From the NCBI RefSeq assembly GCF_029867415.1, contig NC_081183.1, positions 147,494,798 to 147,558,797 on the forward strand: a stretch of 64,000 bases of DNA, read 5' to 3'. A program made the position numbers and the translations under genes. Below are positions 47,870 to 64,000 of the stretch, in pieces; within the stretch, counting starts at the first letter, position 1; each line of letters begins with the position of its first letter. A model generated the notes under the pieces. The model had not been told where the DNA came from and did no database searches. It worked only from the letters and a program-made list of their open reading frames with translations. Source of the DNA: Vicia villosa. Taxonomy: Eukaryota; Streptophyta; Magnoliopsida; Fabales; Fabaceae.

Positions 47870-48388
47870 CATGGTTTTAAATTGCAGATCGACCGCATCA
47901 CCTGATGCGGCCGCAATATTGCAGTTGCGGTAGTGTCCGCATCCGCATCAGGCCACAATTGCGGTGTGATTGTAAATCACAATAAAAACCGCATCATAAC
48001 ACCGCATCGGCCGCATCATAACACCGCATTGGCCGTATCAAGCCGCATCAGGCCGCAAGAGATTATGCAATGTTCGCGAAAATTATTTGGTATACCTTCT
48101 TTCTTCTTTTTTAATTATATTGTAGATTTAAGATATATTTTAAAAGGATTAGTTATATTCAAAAGGGTGACGAATTATTAATGAGATATATATGAAAATA
48201 TAGAGAGGAAATGGAAGATATGTGAAATCGAAAATAAATAATAAAATATCATATTTTATGTTCATAAATACGAATTTACGCCGCAATGACCGCATTCTGC
48301 ATCGCAACAACCGCAATAACCGCAACCGCAACCGCAGTAACTGCAATCGCAACCTCATCCGCAACCGCAATAGTAATTTAAAACCATG
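47870..48388. mobile_element. hAT-like MITE (519 bp) in the 3' flank of GARP gene 1
   Basis: The terminal inverted repeats CATGGTTTTAAATT...AATTTAAAACCATG (14 bp, perfect) are flanked by the 8-bp target duplication ATTCTATG (47862-47869 and 48389-48396). The subterminal regions hold more than a dozen CCGCA/TGCGG motifs. The duplicated arm at 60671-60678 has a single unoccupied copy of the target, confirming the element's limits. Confidence 0.95.
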
Positions 48389-48818
48389 ATTCTATGTTAA
48401 AATGGATGATCTATTTATGATCATCATAGCGGAATAGTTTATCTTTTCTCAAAAGGGATTAATAAATCATCACAAAATCATATTCTCTGCCATAAAGAGA
48501 ATCACATATTTTAAGATAATACCAAATAACTTTCAAAACAAGTGAATCCTACCTAAACCAGCAAAGGAACCAGAACAGTCTTTCTCAACAAAACCCCAAA
48601 TTGCAAGCAAAATAGTACATATATCATATATGGTCATGTTTCTAAGTTGGATCTAATCAAGTCACCAAGAACTATAATATCTCTATAACTCATCATACAC
48701 CATTATCATATATAATCCCGACTTTGGTGTTACAAATTCTTTCCAAATTATGCACCTTTTGCGTTAAAGTCTATGATCAAGATATAAACACCAGAAATAG
48801 AGCTGCATGAACTTGATT

Positions 48819-50486
48819 TCAAGTGAGAGTGAGCTCAAGAGACAAATCATCTTTCTCCTTTTCATTCATTTCCTTTCCTCTGGCGGTTATTTCTTTGAAT
48901 CCTTGTTGGTCCGTTTCGTTTGCCTGAAAATCAAAATGGATCAAGAATTATTTTCAAGCAACACCACTTTTTTACTATAAATATGTTAGTATAACTCTTT
49001 TAATTTGAAATAAAATATTTCATCAGAACAAAACAAAGTAAAATCAGATATTAAGAGGAATGAACGAATTACTTGGACAGTGCTTCCCAGAATACCGTCG
49101 AAGATGATGTAAGTGTGCTTCTTCTGTTCATCACCATTACAAACTATAATAGATATATTACCATGATTTCCATTGTAAGGTTCTGCTTTATAACAATTCC
49201 TGGAATAATTAAGAGAACAATTCTAAATTATAACAAAAAAACATAAAGTTCAAAGAATTATAAGCACCGTAAAAAAAAGATGAATAATAAAAAACAAAGT
49301 TCAAAGAATTACAGTCTTTGGGCAGGAGTTTGTAGGAAGCTTGGAACAATGGCTGAGGAGGAGATCATTCTGGAGGCTAATAAATTTGCGGCCATAACAT
49401 TTTTCTTTGCTTCTGGTAAACATAAATTAATTACAATATACATACTTATCAAATTAATTATTTTCAATGTGTATCCAAACACTCCCGTTAATATTAATGT
49501 ATACAATTTCTTCGTGAAAAAACCTAATGAGTAAAGTGATGACGAAAATTGAGTTGTAGTCCAACACAAAATGATAGTTATCTAGGAACAAAATCTGGAA
49601 GAATATTTGACGTTATAACTTTAGGTCACGGAATAGGGAATCAAACCAGTTATGCTGACGTGACTATGTCTTGTTTGGTTCCTCTATTTTCTTAGCATAA
49701 TATGTCATAAATTATAAGTGTCTTCTTTTTCATGTTTCACAGATCTAATTTCCTCTATTGTACCAAACAATATGTCTAATATACTATACTCTTTATTAAA
49801 CTATCTCTTCCATTTACAAATTTTCATATACATGTGTTTCTGTGACATGCTTTTAATTCAGTAACTGAACAATTAATATCAGTACCTTGACTCATTTCCT
49901 CATGTTTCATGCTCCTGTACATCTGTCATTATTATTCAAAATTCATAGATTAAAAAAATATGACAAATTATTATTATTACTATTATTTATTTAGAAAAAC
50001 ATAACATAGTGGATAATTTAATTATGAAAAACAAGAGTACCTGAAGGTGGCTTTTGACATGAGATATAGTAAGCCCCTTAACATTCATTAGTTGTAAAAT
50101 TAACTTTGGTGTAACCCCTCCTGAAAATACAAACATACATATACATTAAAACAAAACAAAAATAGTCAAATTAACATAGTAATATTTTTTAATAGTGTTG
50201 AGACTTGAGATCAATGTTGTAATAAATATCTAGACAGAATGAAAATTAAAATATTAGGTAGCTTACTTTCTTCTCTTTCAAGCTTTTGAACTGCATGCAC
50301 AAAGCAACGGTGAAGATCTGGTGTCCAACGAAGCCGAGCCATTTTCGATCGAGTATAAGGCCTTACCATGGGCGCTTTTAGACTCATCTCGGACGGGTTT
50401 GAAGAGTTATTATTATCGACAACTCCGCTAACAAGAGAAGATGAAGATAAAGACATAGTTGGAGATGATGATTGTTTGAGAGACAT
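48819..50486 (-). CDS. GARP/G2-like transcription factor, six exons, 222 aa (paralogue 1)
   Basis: Exons on the - strand are 50486-50267, 50120-50041, 49922-49886, 49412-49313, 49199-49073 and 48923-48819. All introns are GT-AG and the 669-nt CDS is open throughout. The GARP single-MYB DNA-binding domain is at about residues 48-104 (RLRWTPDLHRCFVHAVQKLE; TPKLILQLMNVKGLTISHVK; SHLQMY), interrupted by introns 1 and 2. The C-terminus is DDLSLELTLT, an EAR-type LxLxL repression motif, so the protein is probably a nuclear repressor. Exon lengths equal those of paralogue 2 (80, 37, 100, 105) except the first and fifth. The ATG used here aligns with an ATC in paralogue 2, whose own start lies 8 codons further up. 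The best family match from memory is the Arabidopsis At1g14600/At2g40260-type group. Confidence 0.88.
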
Positions 50487-51329
50487 TTGAGTTTTTTCTC
50501 TCTTTTTATTGAGAAGGGAATGGAAAGAGTGGTGAAATTGTGGTCTTATGAAGAAACAAAAGAGAATAAATACTAAGTAACGTTGTGTAGCAGAAAATGG
50601 TTGTCGTTTAGTGCAGCTTTTGTGTACCGTAAAGGGTGAAGTTTAGTCCTAAAGAATTTTGATGGATAAAAGGAAAATTTCAGACACGTAAACTCTGAAA
50701 CTGAAAATTGTTCAAAAATGCCTTCATGATTGGGTGAAAATGAAAGGTTAAAAAGGTGAAAGGAGTTCAAGTCTTTGTGGTATCATTTTCTTTTGACATT
50801 CCTTTGGGTCTTTTCCAGACATTCTTTGTCTCTTAAGGAAAAGAATATTTGCTTATATTATATGCTTTTTTTATACAAATATATAAATGTATTAGAAATA
50901 AGAGAAACTTGTAATCCATCCCACGAGTTTTTAGGCAATATCTTCTTGTTTTCGGAGGTGTATTAACATATTTTTTATTTAACGTTGATTTGTTTTTTAG
51001 ATATATATACGAAATTGTTTTTAATTGAATTATTTTGTAATTTTCCCCAACATTTCTCAATTTAAAATACTTCGTATATGTACTACCTAAACTTTAAAAA
51101 AAAAACTATGCTTCTTGATGTGTATCTCCGGAAGCGGAGGCATAAATGTAATTGCATCAGGTGTTTAAGATTATTATGGGGTAGATTGAGATATTACCTA
51201 ATAATAAAGGTAATTTACACCATATGTAGCTCAATAATACATACTTAATTGTGACTAAATACAGTTGAGTTTAGGAGAATGAATTAAATTTTGGAGAATT
51301 TTTAAAATATAGATTTAAAAAAATATATT

Positions 51330-51439
<110 letters not shown>

Positions 51440-52706
51440 ATTGAGGAAATAAATTGACTAATAATTAAATATATTATGACTATTTTGATTATTAATTAAA
51501 AGAATGACAAGATAAATTAAAGGAATTTTAATTTGCAACTTTAAGTAAATAAGGCAATTGTCAAAGATTATATTATTTTCAAATACATCATTCACCAATT
51601 GTCATGAATTTCTCTTTAAATATTTTTGAGGCACGAAAATAACATGTTTCAATAGCAAAAAATTATATATAAGACTTTCCTTAATATATAAAAAAAATTA
51701 AATTTAAATATGATTATTTCTATAAAAGTTACTCTATGAAACGCAAATTAAGTTTTATGGTTGTATGGTAAGCTGTAACTTTTACAACTCGTATAAATGT
51801 TCAGTTGACATTCTTAATGGGTTTGAAGATTGAACTGTATTAACTTATTTTTTGTATTTGGGTTAGAGTATCTCAAGTATTAACATTTGAATGAAGTTGC
51901 TTGTAAAAAAAAATTTATGATTGTAATGTGAAATTTGAAAATTACCATTCGTGAAAACTGCAAAACCTAAGAATTTTATAATAGAAAAGTTAGAGGAATA
52001 TAAGGAAAAAATGGACTTAAAACATGGTCAAATATAGTAAAATGAAAAAGAATGACATAAGCAAAATTGAATGTCAATAAAGAAAGTAACTTATGAGATG
52101 GCATTCTGGTCTGGCCTCTTTGTTATAAAGCTAGGAAGCCAATATGCATTACTTTAGGCAAATAAATTCTCTTCATATTTTCAGGATCACGTACATTAGC
52201 CTCGCAATTCAATTGAACAATCAATGTGAAGAGAACATGTATTGCTTTCAAGCTTACACCTCATTTGGGAGTTATTGTAATTAAGCACTTCGATATTGGT
52301 GGCAACGCTAGCATGGAAAATGACAAGTGCTTTTTGAACGGAAACACACAGATTTACACGTGCGGGGTCACGCGCTTACCTTAGGCGGTCATAAATTGGA
52401 GAAGATGAGTGCTAATAACACTCTCTTTTCAACCGTCTCTCCAACACTCACTTTTTTATTGGTTAGAACATGTGTGGGTCCCTTGGAAGTATTATGAGAA
52501 AGAGAAAGAGAAAAGATTAATTGGTTGTTTAGGGGCGCTCCCCTCATTTTTTGATGGATTGAGTTAGGATTTGGGATCCGCCGTCTATCAAAGTCTATCT
52601 CTCTAAAATTTGTCAAAACCCGTCTCACTTATTTGTTTAGTTCATTGCTCATTAAACTCGTCTTTTTTTAATTAATTTTAATAATTTCAATTCTTTATAA
52701 TTTTAT

Positions 52707-52968
52707 GGCTTAATTGCAACTTTAGTCCCCTATTTTGTCTTTTCCTTGATTTTGATCCCTCTATTTTAAAAACAACTATTTTAGTCCTATTTTTAAGTTT
52801 TTCGTGCAATTTTCGTCCCCCTATATTGCTTTTTCTGCAAAATTAGTCCCTATTTTTGTCTCTTTTTCAACAGAAAATTAAGAAGAGGATCAAAATCGTG
52901 GTTTTAAAAATGAGGGGACCAAAATCGAAAAAAAGACAAAATAGAGGGACCAAAGTTGCAATTAAGCC
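52707..52968. mobile_element. MITE with about 34-bp terminal inverted repeats
   Basis: The left end GGCTTAATTGCAACTTTAGT and the reverse complement of the right end (GGCTTAATTGCAACTTTGGT) match over about 34 bp. The flanks AATTTTAT and AAATTTAT look like an imperfect 8-9-bp target duplication. The interior repeats TTTTAGTCCC-like blocks. It may be Mutator-like; the superfamily is uncertain. Confidence 0.75.
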
Positions 52969-53569
52969 AAATTTATATTTCTCATAAGATTAATTTTATA
53001 AAACTCTTTAGAATTTTTCTCTGCTATATAATAATACCGAAATTAATATTATTATTTTAATATATTCTCAAATATTTAATATTCTCTTTTATTATTTCTT
53101 TAAAATTTTATTTCCCATAAGAACAATTCTGAAAAACTCTATAATTTTTCTTTTCCATACAATAATACCAAAACTATATATAATGAAAGTAATATAAGCA
53201 ATTATTCTCTTCCTTGAGAGACAAAGAATGTCTGGAAAAGACCCAAAGGAATGTCTAAAGAAAATGATGCCACAAAGACTTAACTCCTATCACCTTTTTA
53301 ACCTTTCATTTTCACCCAATCATGAAGGCATTTTTGAACAATTTTCAGTTTCAGAGTTTACATGTCTGAATTTTTCCTCTTATCCATCGAAACTCTTTAG
53401 GACTAAACTTCACACTTTATGGTACACAAATGCTGCACTAAACGACAACCATTTTCTGCTACACAAAACGTTACTTAGTATTAGTATTTATTCTCTTTTG
53501 TTTCTTCATATGACCACTTTCACCACTCTTTCCATTCCCTTCTCAATAAAAAGAGAGGAAAAAAACTCA

Positions 53570-60257
<6,688 letters not shown>

Positions 60258-61079
60258 AATCAAGCTTCATGCATCTCTTTCTGATGTTTATATCTTGATC
60301 ATAAAATTTTAATGCAAAAGGGTGCATAACTTGGGAAGATTTTGTAACGGCAAAGTTGGGATTATATATGGCAATAATATGGTATATGATAAGCTATAGA
60401 GATATTGTATAGTTCTCTGTGACTTGATTAGATCCAACTTAGAAACATGAGCATATATGTACTATTTTGCTTGCAATTTGGGATTTTGTTGAGAAAGACT
60501 GTTCTGATTTTTTGCTGGTTTAGGTAGGATTCACTTGTTTTGAAAGTTATTTGGTAAATATGTGATTCTCTTTATGGCAGAGAATATGTTTTTGTGATGA
60601 TTTATTAATCCCTTTGGAGGAAAGATAAACTATTCCGCTATGATGATCATAAATAGATCATCCATTTTATCATAGAGTCAACTATATGCATGGAAACCAC
60701 ATCATCCTTCCTGAGCTTCACATGATTTTGAAAAAATTTCATTTTTCTACATACTATATTAGGAGAATACCATTTACTTCTCTTATAAAAATCTCTATCT
60801 ATCATTACGTAATTAAATATAGATCTCTGTTTTAAGTCAACCGATTACATCCAAGAGCTTTTTATTTTATTTTATTTTTTGACTATTGTATTTCATCTCA
60901 TGTAGTTGTATATATACCATTTAGTTATCTCATTGATGAATTAGTACCCATTCTCATCCTCAATTACTCTCTCTCACTCTCTTCCTTTTCACACTCAATT
61001 ATTCACCATCCTTGTAGTTTTAAGTTCTAACATTTTGCATCAAGAATCTAGTTTAATCCATAAAACACCTAGTGTCCGA
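60258..61079. other. 3' flank of GARP gene 2 and edge of a copia leader
   Basis: Homology to arm A continues to about 60835. Beyond it, TGTATATATACC and pyrimidine-rich CTCTCTCTCACTC sequence may be LTR/leader of the copia remnant that starts at about 61080. There is no gene. Confidence 0.6.
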
Positions 61080-61365
61080 AAATTACTTTTGTTTCCAATG
61101 AACGAATCTCGACAAATCTCCAAATTCTCGATGCGAAGAATTACAATAAGTGGTACAAACAAATGAATGTGTTGATTGGTTATCAAGATGTTCTTGAAGT
61201 GATCAAGAACGGGGTAACAACACTTGTAGAAGGTGTAACGGATGCACACCGGTCCAAGCATAAGAAGGAGAAGATGGAAGATTACAAGGCACTGCTTTTA
61301 ATCCATCAATGTGTTGATGCATGTGATTTTAAAAAAGTTGTAGATTGTGAATCATCGATGCAAGC
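61080..61365 (+). pseudogene. Copia gag N-terminal fragment
   Basis: Frames read YNKWYKQMNVLIGYQDVLEV and DYKALLLIHQCVDACDFKKV, a copia Gag domain of the same family as the remnant at 35520-36905. It ends abruptly at the Ogre-type LTR. Confidence 0.85.
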
Positions 61366-64000
61366 TGTCATACCCCAAAATTTGCCCTCATATATTTGCA
61401 AACGTCATTTCATTTCGAATAAGTGACCCGATATAGTTGGTAAGGACTTGAGGTCAAAAGGTGCGAAAGCGAGAGGTCCCGGGTTCGAATATCACTTCTA
61501 ACATTTCTCCTTTTTTATTTAATTTATAATTTTAGTCCTAACTTTATTTTCAGTTATTTAAATAATCACAAAAATCGCAAAAAATAAGTTTTTTATTATT
61601 TAAATAGTATTTTCGCTTTTATTTTAATAGTATTTTAAGAAATATATATTTTTATTTTAAATCATTATTTTATGCATATTTTAACCAAAAATCATAAAAA
61701 TTTATATAGGGTAGATTTCTATTTAGTTTTCTAACAAATTAATTTCATTACATTTTTATTTGATTTTTTTATTTCTAGAAAGAATTGAAGCAAATTGATC
61801 TTTGATTTTGATCTTAATAAATTTTTTATTGCAAATTATATTTTCTTCAAATTTTCAAAGAACTTCACAAGCAAAGGCCCAAGCCCTAAACTTGACCTAA
61901 TTAACCCTTATATATATGGGTTATATTGCAGCCAACTAGGGGACGAACCCTAGCCTCCAAGCATCTATTCCAAATTTGCAAGAAACTCAAGAAAGTGTGA
62001 ACTTTCGTATTCCTAATTGCAGCCTCATTCAAAGTCAAACGACTCTTCCAAGCATATCTCCAGGTAATATAGAACGAGAATGGACCATGGTTGAAGCCCC
62101 ATAACATGTATCACGGTCTCTCCATACTCATACCTTTCATGCATATGTAATTTTCGTTTGTTATGATTTAGTATTTCTTAATCGAATCTAATGGTATATT
62201 TGAGTTGCTTGTTTGATTTAGAGAAGGTATGGACTGTTGCAAAGGAGCCATGATGCATAAGACGAAATCCACCATTGTTAGGGCAAAAAATAAATGTTCT
62301 TCGGTTTCATGGATGTAGCGCATATCAGTCCAAAACGTTACCGTATTTGAATTCGTGGGGTTCAATTTAGCCAACCTGGGTTATTAGTTTGCGTATTTGT
62401 TGCGTTTTTCTGTGAAGATTGTTTTTGCAGGTGTTAGCTACGAAAATTAGCGTAGCAAATTGGTGGCAAAAACACAGCAATTTCTGGGCATGGAGTAAGG
62501 AAGAAGATGAATAGTGTAGTAGACCTGTTGACCACACATGGCTCGGCGTGATTGGATGGTCAACGTATTACCTTTCTCTCTCCGGTCGTGATTCGTCTAC
62601 GCCTATCCACAGATCCGATACAGCGCACCCATGAGGACTCACGATGCACCCTCACGCATGGCCTCTAGATCATTCTACATGTTGATCCAACGTCAAAGAA
62701 CATGCAGTCCACTATACACCCTCACCAGCGTGCCACACAGGATCGAAGCTAAGTTTTATTCTTTTATTTATTTGAATTCAATTGATTTTTTCTTTTGTTT
62801 CTCTTTTTGGTTTTCCTTTTTTTTAATAATAAACTAATTACTTTTATTTTATTTTTTTTTAAAATCATAACTAATCTTTTAAAATTTGTTTTAGATTAAT
62901 AAAATTGAGTTTTTTAATTTAGATGATTAATATTTAATGTTAGGCTAAATAATTATTTTTAGATTTTCAAACCCTAATTTTATTTTTAGCCAGCTATTTT
63001 TCAGCATGACTGCTAATCACTGTTCTCCCCTAAAAAATTTCGTTGTTGGTAGATGTTGCCCATTAACCCTATAATTATTAAATTTTATTTTGGCTATCTA
63101 TCTGGTCAAACCTTCGATTTCACTAACCTTTTAGGGTTTGTCCAACCCCATTTATTTATTTGCCTTTTGGGGATAAAATAGGTTTGTACCATATTTAACG
63201 AATCTTAAATGCACTAACGCTTCTCTTCTTCATGTCAATTTTTTTCAGGGTTAACCAAAAATCCTCCGACCACGCGCCTCACCCGACAAAAGCTAAGTTT
63301 TCTAATTTCGTTATTTAAATAATATTTTTATTTTATTAGGGTTTACTTTCAAATATTGATGAATTCTTCTTACACTTAGCCCTATTATTTTCATTGCAAT
63401 TTTCAGGGTCAATCAAGAATTCGAAGAAGATCAAGGCTCAAGAAAAATTAAATTAATTATTTATCTTTTTTATTTTCTGTTTTAATTCCCCCATCCCCGC
63501 AGGTGTTTATTGTAATAGCATAGGATTTTTATTTTCGTGCCTTTAATTTCCGTATGATTTTAACTGCATGGTTAGTAATCTTAGGGAGTGCAAGCCTTTA
63601 ACAGAATTAGATAACTAATTACAAGATAAATAACTGAATTGAACCACATGATTGTTGCACCCACACACCTTTAGGGTAACCTCTCTTGTTGCCTGTTGCC
63701 TTATTATATTGTTGCCTTGTTGCCTCTAAGTGTACTAAATAGTCAGGTCCCTCGATTCCGAGGATACCTAAAGCAAATGTTGCCTTCAAAGTTATTGAAA
63801 CTCCCTCGATGCTGCCTTATAAAGATGATTGTCCCAATTGCTAAGGTATCCTCGCATGATGCCTTAAATGACTATTTTATCCTTCCCTTAGACTACCTGC
63901 CCTCTTTATGGCATGGGACAGTCTTATGGCGAACGATTATTCTCGATGACCCTTAAACATCCAATTGAAAGACTTCCTGCCCTTTCATGGTATGGATAGA
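61366..64000 (+). repeat. Ogre-type gypsy LTR, start only, runs off the window
   Basis: It begins TGTCATACCCCAAAATTTGC, as does the Ogre 3' LTR at 22181, directly inside copia gag sequence. At least 2.63 kb is present. The body differs from the 22181 LTR, so it is another subfamily. It includes a tRNA-like segment near 61424-61490 and CCTCGATTCCGAGGATACCT-type sequence near 63753. Whether this is a 5', 3' or solo LTR cannot be told. Confidence 0.82.

Larger units (their letters stand above)
47715..50850. repeat. Arm A of inverted duplication (GARP gene 1)
   Basis: The reverse complement of this block matches 53205-60835, apart from insertions, through the GARP gene, its upstream region (the TGTCTGGAAAAGACCCAAAG region) and its 3' flank (the GAGAAGTAAATGGTATTCTC region). 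Edges are approximate to within tens of bases. Confidence 0.88.

Noticed and set aside
53228..53569. N-terminal extension of GARP gene 2
   Set aside because: The upstream frame matches the non-coding 5' flank of paralogue 1, where it is not open in the same way; the ATG at 53570 fits better.

Overview
This is nuclear DNA of a flowering plant, most likely a papilionoid legume of the clade with large, Ogre-rich genomes (Vicia, Pisum, Lathyrus, Trifolium, Medicago and relatives). The evidence is an Ogre/Tat-type Ty3/gypsy element with its extra ORF1 and intron, long LTRs beginning TGTCATACCCCAAAATTTGC, SIRE-like Ty1/copia elements, hAT, Mutator-like and CACTA DNA-transposon pieces, and spliced plant genes. 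The genus is inferred. Transposable elements fill most of the window; only three ordinary host genes can be supported.

Layout. 1-9421: a young SIRE-like copia element on the + strand (5' LTR cut by the window edge, gag, pol broken by one frame change and one stop, 3' LTR), followed by a second copy of the PBS and gag start. That copy ends in a scrambled breakpoint joined to a truncated Ogre LTR. 9419-25258: an Ogre element with ORF1, gag-pro, a predicted 279-bp intron, pol with two RNase H domains, a 57-bp tandem array and a 3.08-kb 3' LTR. 25259-25330: one end of a CACTA transposon. 25331-34817: an older SIRE-like copia on the - strand, split in its gag by a non-coding LTR retrotransposon (25698-32269, target duplication ATTGT). 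34818-39224: a decayed copia gag/pro, microsatellites and a 196-bp hAT MITE with a perfect 8-bp target duplication. 39225-39800: a gene for a secreted glycine-rich protein.

40880-47657: a fold-back repeat, two decayed copia fragments with their 3' LTRs (the first split by an 854-bp hAT element), and a 1.5-kb Mutator-like element carrying an array of palindromes. 47715-60835: an inverted duplication whose arms each carry a six-exon GARP/G2-like (single MYB repeat) transcription factor gene ending in an EAR-type LxLxL repression motif. The genes are divergently oriented and about 3.1 kb apart. Arm A has gained a 519-bp hAT MITE in its 3' flank. Arm B has gained a (TA)n expansion and an intact 4.8-kb copia element, antisense in intron 3. 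Each arm preserves the empty site of the other arm's insertion. 61080-64000: a copia gag fragment interrupted by another Ogre-type LTR that runs off the window.

The retroelement genes act within their own elements (particle, protease, integrase, RT/RNase H). The two GARP paralogues probably act as DNA-binding repressors. I found no wholly new biological system. The strongest observations are the frame-restoring Ogre intron, the reciprocal empty sites in the inverted GARP duplication, the palindrome array in the Mutator-like element, and the templated breakpoint joining copia to Ogre.
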